A stretch of DNA of 64,000 bases from Candidatus Nitrosotenuis chungbukensis (lineage in GTDB: Archaea > Thermoproteota > Nitrososphaeria > Nitrososphaerales > Nitrosopumilaceae). The notes beneath the pieces are model-generated. The model was not told where the DNA came from, did not search any database, and saw only the letters and a list, made by a program, of their open reading frames with translations. The stretch spans positions 1 through 64,000 of the forward strand of contig NZ_AVSQ01000016.1 in assembly GCF_000685395.1 (NCBI RefSeq), in the 5' to 3' direction. Below, piece by piece: positions 32,099-39,951 of the stretch. A program made the position numbers and the translations under genes. Numbering within the stretch: the first letter of the stretch is position 1; each line of letters begins with the position of its first letter.

Positions 32099-32479
32099 CT
32101 ATTGTGAAACGGCTGGCGCGTTTATCTCTAGATATGAAAGCAGGCTGACCATCGCAAACGGTTTGTCTATTATGCTCATCGTGTCGCTAATGCTGTCAAA
32201 TTCAGAATTCCTTGGCGGGAGGTACGGGGACAGGAAGAATATTTTTTGCTGCGGATTGATTGCCAGAATTTTATCCTCCAAGTTGACGCGCTCATCAAAC
32301 TTGGTTGATTTTTCCAGAATCACAAAGTCGTATTTTTTGCCCTCATTCAAAAGTTTATCAACACATGAGATTTTGTCAGGTGCAAAGTCTGCCCCGAATC
32401 CAACTGATGAGAAAATTTTCTCATATAGTTTTGTGATTCGTGGATTGTCTTCTAGTACCAGGGCACTCATCGCAGACAA
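32099..32479 (-). CDS. Pseudo-receiver protein with Glu at the phospho-acceptor position
   Basis: 126 residues with a CheY-like layout: acidic patch A-L-V-L-E-D-N-P, beta-3 strand Y-D-F-V-I-L-E-K-S, and the conserved Lys in I-D-K-P-F. The phospho-acceptor Asp expected after V-I-L is Glu, so the domain probably cannot be phosphorylated and may be fixed in an active-like state. It sits between the PIN gene (3 nt upstream) and dppB on the same strand. No histidine kinase gene is in the window. Confidence 0.7.
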   Translation of the reverse strand: MSAMSALVLEDNPRITKLYEKIFSSVGFGADFAPDKISCVDKLLNEGKKYDFVILEKSTKFDERVNLEDKILAINPQQKIFFLSPYLPPRNSEFDSISDTMSIIDKPFAMVSLLSYLEINAPAVSQ

Positions 32480-32482
32480 TGT

Positions 32483-32908
32483 TTAGCCCCACCTGATGTA
32501 GTTTCTTGGTAGGAATGCCTGGACGCCTTCCATCTTTGCAGTCTGCAGGAGATCCCTGTCAAAGCTAACTAGGGTGGAGCCTGTCAGTTTTGCCGTTGCC
32601 AAAATAAAATTGTCTGGAACATGGCACTCGTAATATTTCTGCGATATCTTGCTTGACTCTGTAATTATTTCGTCTGTCCTGTCGATCATTATTGGCTGCT
32701 TGCAGTACTGGTAGACGTGCGTCATAGTTGTGATTGGATCGGAGCCTGTTATTTTTGCAATCTCCCCTAGGACCGTTTCTGGCATGACTAGTTTTGAGGA
32801 CTGTTTTTTCATTTTTTTTGCGATGGGTCTTAGAACTCGACCTTCTTGAATTTCCTTGATAAACACGTTAGAGTCTAAAACCACTGTTTGTGCTTTTCCA
32901 ATTTCCAT
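32483..32908 (-). CDS. PIN-domain ribonuclease
   Basis: 141 residues. PIN acidic residues are visible in order: V-V-L-D-S-N-V-F (first Asp), M-P-E-T-V-L-G-E-I (Glu), H-V-P-D-N-F-I-L-A-T-A (Asp), V-S-F-D-R-D-L-L (Asp). PIN proteins are Mg-dependent RNases, VapC toxins among them. No VapB-like antitoxin precedes it, and it heads an operon with a pseudo-receiver and Dpp permeases, so a housekeeping RNA-processing role is also possible. The start ATG is at 32908. Confidence 0.85.
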   Translation of the reverse strand: MEIGKAQTVVLDSNVFIKEIQEGRVLRPIAKKMKKQSSKLVMPETVLGEIAKITGSDPITTMTHVYQYCKQPIMIDRTDEIITESSKISQKYYECHVPDNFILATAKLTGSTLVSFDRDLLQTAKMEGVQAFLPRNYIRWG

Positions 32909-33007
32909 AGTATGATTTAGCCGTGGATATAAAAGCGATTTTGCAATAACTGTATCATGTTACAATTTGTAACAATTGATTAAATATTTACAAAAAACGC
33001 TTACTGT

Positions 33008-33850
33008 GTGTCTGAAAACGACAAGCTGTCTCTTGCAGAAAGGCTAGATGTTGCAATTGAGAACCTCAGTGTTTGGCACCGGGTCACACTTGTGATGGTG
33101 ATAATTGGATTGCTATCCCTGTCTGTAATTATTTCCATGTCTCAGTATTACTTTCAACAGGAAATAAGCAAGCACGGCCGTATCACCGAAATCCATGACG
33201 AGAAAACAGGAGAGGTGGCACTTTCTTTTATTCCAAACGGCGCGCAAGTTTTCTCAAGTGAGAGCATAGTTGCGCTTTATTCGACGCAAATTTGGCTGAT
33301 GGCAAGTAACGGACTTGTAATAGGGCTGCTGTCTTTTTTGTTTTTGTGGATTACGTATAGGGGACAAGCGTACAAAAAGGAACTAAAAACAATAGAGAAC
33401 CAGCTTATTAGGCAATCATACCTTGTGAACTTTGAGACGTCCATACCAGAAGGCGTAACAAGAACAGAAAAAATTCTAAACCACTCGAGCCTTGTATTTC
33501 CCGAATTGCGCTCTTTGCTTGGACGCGATAAGCCCGAGGGCAAAAAGCTCCCATACAAGACAAACCAGACAATAGGAAATGAAACTGTGGACATTCTTGT
33601 GTCTACAAAGAAAGGAGACTTCATTGTCAAATTCTTCGATGATGCCTCAGCTAAGGCAATAGAGCAGTTCGCGCAAACTCTTTCAAAATCCAACAAGAGA
33701 ATATTCCGCGTCCTATGCGTTGCACAAAACTATGATGATGAATTGCAGTCAAACCAGCTGTCGTCATTGATGCAAAAACTAGGACTCAAATTTGACATGG
33801 ACTTGATTTTTGAAGAGGAGCAGGGCTATTCCATGTTGTGGATAAACTAG
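33008..33850 (+). CDS. Two-helix membrane protein with a cytoplasmic nuclease-fold-like domain
   Basis: 280 residues from a GTG. Transmembrane helices at ~27-46 and ~95-117 flank an extracellular loop. The remaining ~160 residues have F-E-T-S-I-P-E-G-V-T-R-T-E-K-I-L and V-D-I-L-V-S-T-K-K-G-D-F-I-V-K-F-F-D-D, then alternating helices and strands. The V-D-I-L-V...F-I-V-K-F arrangement is reminiscent of PD-(D/E)XK-like folds, but the catalytic set is not complete, so no function is assigned. It ends in a CTAG shared with the convergent gene. Confidence 0.55.
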   Translation: MSENDKLSLAERLDVAIENLSVWHRVTLVMVIIGLLSLSVIISMSQYYFQQEISKHGRITEIHDEKTGEVALSFIPNGAQVFSSESIVALYSTQIWLMASNGLVIGLLSFLFLWITYRGQAYKKELKTIENQLIRQSYLVNFETSIPEGVTRTEKILNHSSLVFPELRSLLGRDKPEGKKLPYKTNQTIGNETVDILVSTKKGDFIVKFFDDASAKAIEQFAQTLSKSNKRIFRVLCVAQNYDDELQSNQLSSLMQKLGLKFDMDLIFEEEQGYSMLWIN

Positions 33851-34170
33851 AGTGAGTTATCCTTAAAATCTCTTAATCCCAAAATGTATCTTACGTCTGG
33901 CTCAAAGTTGACGCATTTTAGAAATGACGCCTTTCCTTTTTCAGTTACTCTGTACTCGAATTTTGCCTTCGGATTCTGGCTTTCCCTGATCTCGACAAAT
34001 CCCTTTTTGTTAAAGCTCTCCAAAATCGATCTCAGCCTGTCCCTGTTAAGATCGGAGCCGGGGGTGCCTGTAGTTATCTGTCTCAAATTCATCCAAGTTC
34101 CGACCTTTGTCAGATAACCAAGTATTGCAATATTTGTGTCTCCCGGAGTCTGATTGAATTTTCGCTCCAA
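33847..34170 (-). CDS. Winged-helix regulator
   Basis: 107 residues. The helix-turn-helix is in M-N-L-R-Q-I-T-T-G-T-P-G-S-D-L-N-R-D-R-L, followed by L-E-S-F-N-K-K-G-F-V-E-I-R-E and a wing F-E-Y-R-V-T-E-K-G. This is the archaeal ArsR/MarR-like type. The target is not known. Confidence 0.7.
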   Translation of the reverse strand: MERKFNQTPGDTNIAILGYLTKVGTWMNLRQITTGTPGSDLNRDRLRSILESFNKKGFVEIRESQNPKAKFEYRVTEKGKASFLKCVNFEPDVRYILGLRDFKDNSL

Positions 34171-34284
34171 TTTCTATTCCACTCAAAAGTCCATTGATAT
34201 GCCTTATGTCTTGTGTGAATAAATTTTTTCAACCAATGTAAAAACCAGAATCTATTCTAATGGGCAATACCATATCCTATGTAA

Positions 34285-34527
34285 TTGAGTGCAGGTACGA
34301 TAAAAAAAGCAAAGAAGCTAGTTGAGGAGGGCAACGTGGTGCAGATCGACAACGATCTGTATCAAGTAAGATCCTCATCTGATCCTGGCAAATCCTACAT
34401 GGTTACCGCTGATTCATGTGATTGCCTTGGGTTCAAAAACTTCTACAAATTCCACCACGGTAAGGGGCTCAAGGCCAACTGTTCGCATTTGGAGGCAGTC
34501 AAGATATACTTGGAATCTCATAAGTGA
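34285..34527 (+). CDS. SWIM zinc-finger protein
   Basis: 80 residues from a TTG. A short N-terminal helix is followed by a strand pair (V-V-Q-I-D-N-D-L-Y-Q-V-R-S). The SWIM signature is C-D-C-x18-C-S-H (Cys-x-Cys ... Cys-x-His). SWIM fingers bind DNA or proteins and occur in SWI2/SNF2, MuDR and RadA-paralogue partners. This is a minimal stand-alone SWIM protein, common in archaea but of unknown role. It ends 5 nt before the convergent blue-copper gene. Confidence 0.85.
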   Translation: MSAGTIKKAKKLVEEGNVVQIDNDLYQVRSSSDPGKSYMVTADSCDCLGFKNFYKFHHGKGLKANCSHLEAVKIYLESHK

Positions 34528-34532
34528 TTCTG

Positions 34533-35486
34533 CTAAATTTGTATGATTCCCGCATTTACCAGGTACTCTAAGGCACTGGCAAACTCTGTATCTGAAATCA
34601 AGTCATCTGTCCACCATGATGCATTTGTCTTTATCCAGCCTGGGATTACCTTTTGACCATTCTGCATTTGAGAATCGATTATGTTTTCTTTTGAGAGGTA
34701 TTGTATTGTCTTGATGAATTCTCCATCTGAGATGACATTGCTTGACCACATCTTTGCCTCTGTCTTTATCCAGCCTGGGATTTTGCGTTCCGATGCATCT
34801 TTCAAATCAAAGCTCGTGCTGGCTATTTGCGTTGGAAGACCATACACCAGTTTGAGTGTGTATTTTGCACCGTCTAATTTGTCAGTGCGCACTGTTTCGT
34901 CAAGTGTCGCGTCGTCATTAAAGTGCCCATCTATGGAATCGACCAGTTTTGACTGATCGTAAACTAGTATCTGATATCTTATTTTTGCATAATCGTCTGC
35001 AACCTTGCCTGTGACTGCAACGTCTTGTCCTTTGTGGTATGTCGTGTGGCCTATGACAATCGGGAGCGCCGTGTCTGGCTGTGATTCTGGCGCGGTGGAT
35101 ATGACTATCTTTCCAGTCATCCATGGATGGATTTCACAGAAATAATAGAATGCAAAATGTCCCTCTAGGTCTGTTATTTCTGCAGTCCCTGACTTTTTGG
35201 CATCAATTTCTCCTGTTTTAAAAAACAATCCCGAGTATTCAGGTGCTTTTGGGATTCCACTTGTGACGCTGTGCATGACAGAGTCCTCGTTTACCCACGT
35301 TATGGTGTCCCCAGGTTCAATTGGAAGAATGTCAGGATAAAATGCACTTGCCGTCTCATTGTTTGCTGAGCCGTCTGGAATCGTTACTTCCAAGTTTTTG
35401 CCCATTTGTCCAAAGGCTACTTGTTGATAGGAAAAAATCAACAACCCCACTACAAAAAAACCAACTAACGTGCTGTCTTTGAACAA
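34533..35486 (-). CDS. Blue-copper (plastocyanin-like) protein with C-terminal W-rich repeats
   Basis: 317 residues. A signal peptide (1-26) precedes a cupredoxin domain (~30-140) with the type-1 copper ligands: His in S-V-M-H-S-V, then Cys, His and Met in F-C-E-I-H-P-W-M. A beta-sandwich linker (~150-240) follows, then two copies of a ~40-residue repeat built on I-P-G-W-I-K-T, W-W/M-W, I-S-D-x-E-F and Y-L-x5-I-I. Thaumarchaea use many such copper proteins as electron carriers in ammonia oxidation. The repeats also occur in the NodB-like protein. There is no C-terminal membrane helix, so it is probably held through the repeats. Confidence 0.88.
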   Translation of the reverse strand: MFKDSTLVGFFVVGLLIFSYQQVAFGQMGKNLEVTIPDGSANNETASAFYPDILPIEPGDTITWVNEDSVMHSVTSGIPKAPEYSGLFFKTGEIDAKKSGTAEITDLEGHFAFYYFCEIHPWMTGKIVISTAPESQPDTALPIVIGHTTYHKGQDVAVTGKVADDYAKIRYQILVYDQSKLVDSIDGHFNDDATLDETVRTDKLDGAKYTLKLVYGLPTQIASTSFDLKDASERKIPGWIKTEAKMWSSNVISDGEFIKTIQYLSKENIIDSQMQNGQKVIPGWIKTNASWWTDDLISDTEFASALEYLVNAGIIQI

Positions 35487-35526
35487 GTGGACTCAAAGTC
35501 AAAATCCCGCCATATGGTATTTTGAA

Positions 35527-35549
35527 TTTGTCTGTTCAAAACAGACAAA
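35527..35549. promoter_or_regulatory. Perfect inverted repeat upstream of the blue-copper gene
   Basis: TTTGTCTGTT, three bases, AACAGACAAA: 10-nt perfect arms, 41 nt upstream of the start at 35486 and 20 nt downstream of the preceding gene. There is no T-run on the minus strand after it, so an operator is favoured over an intrinsic terminator. Confidence 0.45.
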
Positions 35550-35568
35550 CTAGGATAAATTAGGAAAA

Positions 35569-36162
35569 TCACGCCACGCTGACAGGCCTGAACATTTTTC
35601 TGTAGAGCCAAAAAAGGCCAACCATCTCAACTTGTTCCATAAACAAAATCAAATGTATGCTTGCCAGCCAGTCCCCCGTCATGTCGTTTAGTATCGCAAA
35701 CGATAACGAAAAAACGTACGCAATGTACCTGATTTGGGAAACCCCTGGAAACTCGCTATCCTCCATGCCTGGCCCGTTAAGCTTGATCTGAGAAGCGTGT
35801 TCCTCACTAAACATGTCCTGGAATAATGCCTCTTTGTCCTCCTGGTACACCGTGTTTCCTTGGTTTACAAGTACGATGACGGTGCCAAAATAAACCATAA
35901 ACCCTAGTAGCAAGATAATGATCAGGCGTGATGATTTGCCCCATACTACCTTTCTTATCTGGTTTTTCAAAATCTCACCAAATCTTCCAAGCTTGTTTTT
36001 CTTGGCCAGATATATCATCAGTAATGACACAGCTGTGGCAAAGCCGAGGTTGCCAAGCCAGTGCTCTGCAAAGTACTGGCTTACAAGCAGCCGAAATGGG
36101 AGAAATATTCCTGCGGAAACTCCAACTAGGATGCATTTCTCCTTAAGATCCTCGAAATTCAT
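35569..36162 (-). CDS. Multi-spanning membrane protein
   Basis: 197 residues with about four transmembrane helices (~10-28, 38-52, 77-97, 150-185). An acidic extracellular loop lies between helices three and four (Y-Q-E-D-K-E-A-L-F-Q-D-M-F-S-E-E-H). The archaeosortase Cys-Arg signature is not present. The family is unknown. It is followed by the blue-copper gene on the same strand and preceded 28 nt upstream by a small ORF. Confidence 0.55.
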   Translation of the reverse strand: MNFEDLKEKCILVGVSAGIFLPFRLLVSQYFAEHWLGNLGFATAVSLLMIYLAKKNKLGRFGEILKNQIRKVVWGKSSRLIIILLLGFMVYFGTVIVLVNQGNTVYQEDKEALFQDMFSEEHASQIKLNGPGMEDSEFPGVSQIRYIAYVFSLSFAILNDMTGDWLASIHLILFMEQVEMVGLFWLYRKMFRPVSVA

Positions 36163-36190
36163 TCACTACCCTCTTGAATCGAACCTGTGA

Positions 36191-36436
36191 TCAGAACTTG
36201 TTCTTGAGTTCCTTTAGATATTTGACACTCACTCGATACGCCCTGATTGCCGAGTATATCTCGTAGAGGTCCTTGTATGTCGGACTTAGTTTCTTCAAGT
36301 CTTCCCTGTTTATCCCAAAGTCCTCAATTGTCTGCCATATGTTCTCAAGAGAAACCCCTTCATCATCAACTAGTATTGAAGAAAGGTTCTTGATGATTCC
36401 CCTGCCCAAATAGATGCTTGCTGTCTTCATGCGCAC
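36191..36436 (-). CDS. Small helical protein
   Basis: 81 residues (79 from the second ATG), all helical: I-Y-L-G-R-G-I-I-K-N-L-S-S-I-L, I-W-Q-T-I-E-D-F-G-I-N-R-E-D, L-Y-E-I-Y-S-A-I-R-A-Y-R. No signal peptide or motif is seen. Likely co-transcribed with the membrane protein gene 28 nt downstream. No function is assigned. Confidence 0.55.
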   Translation of the reverse strand: MRMKTASIYLGRGIIKNLSSILVDDEGVSLENIWQTIEDFGINREDLKKLSPTYKDLYEIYSAIRAYRVSVKYLKELKNKF

Positions 36437-36531
36437 GTTTCTTTACCTTTGATTATATCTTTCACGGAACTTGATCGGATTTGGCAGTTCCAATTTGGAA
36501 CTTGAAGTCTTTGGGAGACTTTGCAAAATTT

Positions 36532-37455
36532 CTACTTGTATACATTCTTGACTGTGAGCCCTTTTACCTTGCCGCTACTGGATTTTTCATCGTGTTTTTT
36601 TGGCTTGGAGTGGTTCTCGGTGCCGTTTAGATCTGCGATTTTTTCCATGCTGTCTCTTTTAGTCGAAAGCTTCTCCAAGTACGCCTTTCTGGCCTCGTCT
36701 TGGGTGCCGCCATCATCCAAAACATGCTTCATGGCAAGCCTTGCGTCTGCGATTATTTTTTTAGTGTAGTTCATTTGGTTTGCGATGTCATCTCTTATGC
36801 TGGGGTTTAGTTCTGAGAAATACCTGTCATATCTGTAACCTGAAAAACTTCCCGGACCTGGCTTTAGCTCAGTTACCGTCTGGTTTAGTCTTTGGCTTGC
36901 AACGTCTTTTTTTTCTTGCAATGCTATCTTTTTTGCCTCTATGTCTAGCTGCTTTTGGAATATCTTGTTTTTCTCCTTTAGGAACCTCTCATAATTTTTA
37001 ATCTTCAGCGATTCGTACGGGTCGGATTTTTTCTGATCAGTGCTGTTGGCCATCTTTGAGTTATAATACAAGTCGCTAAACGTTGTCAGCTGCTTTGATA
37101 TTCTTAACGACGCTTCTCCAAACCCCTTCTTTCCGTCCTGGTGCGCAAAAACATTCACCTTGAAAATTCCTGGCATTGTCTGCTCGGGAAACTCTTGCCT
37201 GAACCGTCCATCTGAATCTGTCGTGACGGTGGCAGAGTTTGCGCCAAACGTGATCTTTACCTTCGTGTCTGGCACAGGCCTCATCACATTGTCTGTGACC
37301 GTGCCGAAAACTACTGGCTTTTGACCTAGTTCAATTTGGTATTGTTCGAGTTTGACATTTATGAGAAAATCAAGCGGGGCAGCAGATGCCTGCGACACCA
37401 GTACGCAAAACATGGCAAAAAACATGATCCCTACGATTGTTACTTGTCTCAACAT
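36532..37455 (-). CDS. Secreted protein with an Ig-like domain and a charged helical tail
   Basis: 307 residues from the ATG at 37455; a box (minus-strand TTGTTAAG region, 37475-37482) lies 24 nt upstream, arguing against the TTG at 37470. The signal peptide ends at A-S-A-A-P. A carboxypeptidase-regulatory-like beta-sandwich follows (V-F-G-T-V-T-D-N-V, V-T-T-D-S-D-G-R-F). Then comes a long K/E-rich coiled region (~125-200) and a second helical region ending in a basic tail. A surface structural role is inferred; no enzyme motif is seen. Confidence 0.65.
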   Translation of the reverse strand: MLRQVTIVGIMFFAMFCVLVSQASAAPLDFLINVKLEQYQIELGQKPVVFGTVTDNVMRPVPDTKVKITFGANSATVTTDSDGRFRQEFPEQTMPGIFKVNVFAHQDGKKGFGEASLRISKQLTTFSDLYYNSKMANSTDQKKSDPYESLKIKNYERFLKEKNKIFQKQLDIEAKKIALQEKKDVASQRLNQTVTELKPGPGSFSGYRYDRYFSELNPSIRDDIANQMNYTKKIIADARLAMKHVLDDGGTQDEARKAYLEKLSTKRDSMEKIADLNGTENHSKPKKHDEKSSSGKVKGLTVKNVYK

Positions 37456-37474
37456 TGTGAATTGAACCAATGTT

Positions 37475-37482
37475 TGTTAAGC
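37475..37482 (-). promoter_or_regulatory. TATA-like box for the Ig-like secreted protein
   Basis: CTTAACAA on the minus strand, centred 24 nt upstream of the ATG at 37455. Confidence 0.4.
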
Positions 37483-37590
37483 TCAAGCATCAAAATCAAA
37501 ACAGTCGCAAATCAGTTATTTTTTAGCAATTCGAGTTATATGACAATTGTTTTGGTTTCCTTGACCCGTCTGTATTTTCAAAAAGCGCCG

Positions 37591-37606
37591 TCGTTTTGCA
37601 AAACGA
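37591..37606. promoter_or_regulatory. 16-nt perfect palindrome upstream of the PKD-repeat gene
   Basis: TCGTTTTGCAAAACGA, a perfect palindrome 118-133 nt before the ATG at 37724 and upstream of its TATA-like box. It is a candidate regulator-binding site. Confidence 0.45.
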
Positions 37607-37693
37607 TCCAAAGTTTGTAGTTTGATCTCAAAATGCAAAAAAGATCGATAAAACAAAATGTTGATCCCAAAATTGCATACAATTGAACGAAAG

Positions 37694-37701
37694 CTTTTAA
37701 T
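37694..37701 (+). promoter_or_regulatory. TATA-like box for the PKD-repeat gene
   Basis: CTTTTAAT centred 26-27 nt upstream of the ATG at 37724; it argues against the ATG at 37658. Confidence 0.5.
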
Positions 37702-37723
37702 CAGTGTAATTTTTACGATTAAA

Positions 37724-39865
37724 ATGTTGCAATTAAAATTTTACACAGTTCTGATGACACTGCTGGTTGTCAGCATGGTCTATTCACCGTCTTTTAGTAA
37801 CACAGCTAGCGCCGCAACCCAGCCTCAAAACATTGTAAAGGCCGGAGACTTTGTAACCTTGTCTGGAACCGGAACTGACCCTGACGATGATTTCCTTACA
37901 GTCCAATGGAAACAAGTTGGTGGCGAGCCAGTTACCCTGTCCTCAACAACCGTTGCAGAACCAACCTTTACTGCCCCTGAAGTTGAAAACGGCATGGTGA
38001 AAATTTTAACTTTTGAATTAACCGTTACTGATCCTTATGGTGCAACTGACAAAGACACACTGAAAATCACTGTCTTGCCAAGAAATCAGCCCCCAACTGC
38101 TGACGCTGGCAGTGATCAAACTGTAAACAAAAATGACCAAGTCACCCTCAATGGTGACGGCTCAGACCCAGACGGTGATGCCTTGTACTACCACTGGTCA
38201 CAAATTGACGGACCAATCGTAGAATTATCTGATGCAAATGACCAAAACGCTTCATTTGATACTTCATCGATGCCTCGAAGTTCTGGCATATTACGATTCC
38301 AACTGACTGTAACTGACGGCTATGGTGGATTGGCACGTGATAGCGTTGTAATCAAAGTAAACGCTGCAAAGGCTACGCTAATTACTGCCGATGCAGGTGA
38401 TGATCAAACTGTTGACGAAGGAACAAACGTACAACTAGATGGCTCTTGTAATGATAAACTCAATAGAGAATTCTCCTACAGATGGGTACAAACACTTGGA
38501 CCATTCGCACCACTGTCATCAACAACTAGTGCAGACCCAACATTTACTGCACCTGAAATCGCTAATGGACAAATGGTTCCAACCGCATTTAGATTGACTT
38601 GTGCCGTAGGAGATGGCGGTGGATCATCTACCGATGTTGTAATTATTAGAATTAACCCAGTCAACGATATTCCTGTAGCTGATGCAGGTCCTGACAAGAA
38701 CACTCTCTCAAACAGACTCGTAATACTTGCCGGTTCTGGCTCAGACCCAGACGGAGATGCACTCAAGTATACCTGGAAACAAGTTGGCGGCGAAGATGTA
38801 GACCTTCTATTTCCAAACCGATCTGAACTAAAGTTCACAGCACCCGAAGTATTTGGCGGCGACTCTACAACTTTGGAATTTGAATTAACTGCAACTGACC
38901 CATATGGGGCAAAGGGAACAGACACTGTTACTGTAACTGTAACCTCTGATAACGCAAGACCCTCTGCAGACGCTGGGCTTGACCAAACTGTAGATGAACA
39001 AACAAGCGTTACACTTTCTGGCTCTGCAGAAGACCCAGACAGTGAAGATATCACTTATACATGGAAACAAGTTGGCGGCGAAGCAGTTGAATTATCATCA
39101 ACTGATGAACAAAACCCGACATTCATAGCACCAATAGTTGCCAACGGCAAAATCAAGGTGTTGGTATTTGAGCTAAGAGCAGCTGACGAGCATGGCCGTC
39201 CATCAAAGGACACTACCAAAGTATACGTGCTTCCAGTCAACTCTGCACCAGTAGTTGATGCAGGCATTGATCAAACTGTAGACGTAGATGCAACTGTAAT
39301 GCTTGCTGGCTCTGCATCCGATGAGGATGGAGAACAGCTAACATATCTGTGGAGCCAAATTGGCGGACAGACAGTGAGCTTGTCTTCGACAACAGACTTG
39401 GACGTAACCTTTGTGGCACCAAAGACAGAACTTGACACCAAACTAACATTCCAATTAGTAGCTAACGATGGAACTATTGACAGCGCACCTGACACAGTCG
39501 ATGTCGTTGTAAAGGGAATTACCACAAAGGCGATAACTGCATATGCTGGCAAAGACCAAAATGTCAATGAGCACGTTGTTGTGACCTTGTTTGGCTCTGG
39601 AAAGGATCCACTAAAGCACAACCTCTCATACAGCTGGAGCCAACTATCTGGCGAGCCTGTAGTCTTGTCATCATCTACTCTGGCAAAGCCTTCATTTGAG
39701 TCACCTGACGTGGACAATGAGGAGACAAAGACATTGGTATTTGAGCTAACTGTCAGTGACGGAACTGGCCGCAGCGCAAAGGACTCTGTCAAGATAACAG
39801 TTGGTCCAATTAACGGCGACCCAACAGCGTTTGCCAAAGTAAAAAGCACAAGAGAGCCAGTATAA
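37724..39865 (+). CDS. PKD/cadherin-like repeat surface protein
   Basis: 713 residues from ATG 37724. The signal peptide (M-L-Q-L-K-F-Y-T-V-L-M) ends near T-A-S-A-A. It is followed by seven tandem beta-sandwich repeats of about 90 residues, each opening with A-D-A-G-x-D-Q-T-V or a variant and containing L-x-G-S-x-D-P-D-G-D, W-x-Q-V-G-G, P-T-F-x-A-P and F-x-L-T-V-T-D. This is the K319L/REJ type of PKD domain, used in adhesins and S-layer proteins. The acidic D-P-D-G-D loops suggest calcium binding. An eighth repeat begins (G-D-P-T-A-F-A) but stops at once, and there is no C-terminal anchor or PEFG signal. Confidence 0.85.
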   Translation: MLQLKFYTVLMTLLVVSMVYSPSFSNTASAATQPQNIVKAGDFVTLSGTGTDPDDDFLTVQWKQVGGEPVTLSSTTVAEPTFTAPEVENGMVKILTFELTVTDPYGATDKDTLKITVLPRNQPPTADAGSDQTVNKNDQVTLNGDGSDPDGDALYYHWSQIDGPIVELSDANDQNASFDTSSMPRSSGILRFQLTVTDGYGGLARDSVVIKVNAAKATLITADAGDDQTVDEGTNVQLDGSCNDKLNREFSYRWVQTLGPFAPLSSTTSADPTFTAPEIANGQMVPTAFRLTCAVGDGGGSSTDVVIIRINPVNDIPVADAGPDKNTLSNRLVILAGSGSDPDGDALKYTWKQVGGEDVDLLFPNRSELKFTAPEVFGGDSTTLEFELTATDPYGAKGTDTVTVTVTSDNARPSADAGLDQTVDEQTSVTLSGSAEDPDSEDITYTWKQVGGEAVELSSTDEQNPTFIAPIVANGKIKVLVFELRAADEHGRPSKDTTKVYVLPVNSAPVVDAGIDQTVDVDATVMLAGSASDEDGEQLTYLWSQIGGQTVSLSSTTDLDVTFVAPKTELDTKLTFQLVANDGTIDSAPDTVDVVVKGITTKAITAYAGKDQNVNEHVVVTLFGSGKDPLKHNLSYSWSQLSGEPVVLSSSTLAKPSFESPDVDNEETKTLVFELTVSDGTGRSAKDSVKITVGPINGDPTAFAKVKSTREPV

Positions 39866-39951
39866 GTCTGGTTTAATCTGTTCTAATTTTATCAATCCGC
39901 AACCACAAGTATGTTCATAAACCATCTGCTCTGATGTAATGATGAACCTTT

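Noticed and set aside
38476-39849. Long minus-strand ORFs opposite the PKD gene
   Set aside because: They are antisense shadows caused by biased codon use in the repeats; composition is Ser/Thr/Pro-rich with no family features.
38000-39860. Repetitive DNA in the PKD gene as a CRISPR or satellite array
   Set aside because: The repeats are in frame, about 270 nt long, diverged, and encode protein domains.
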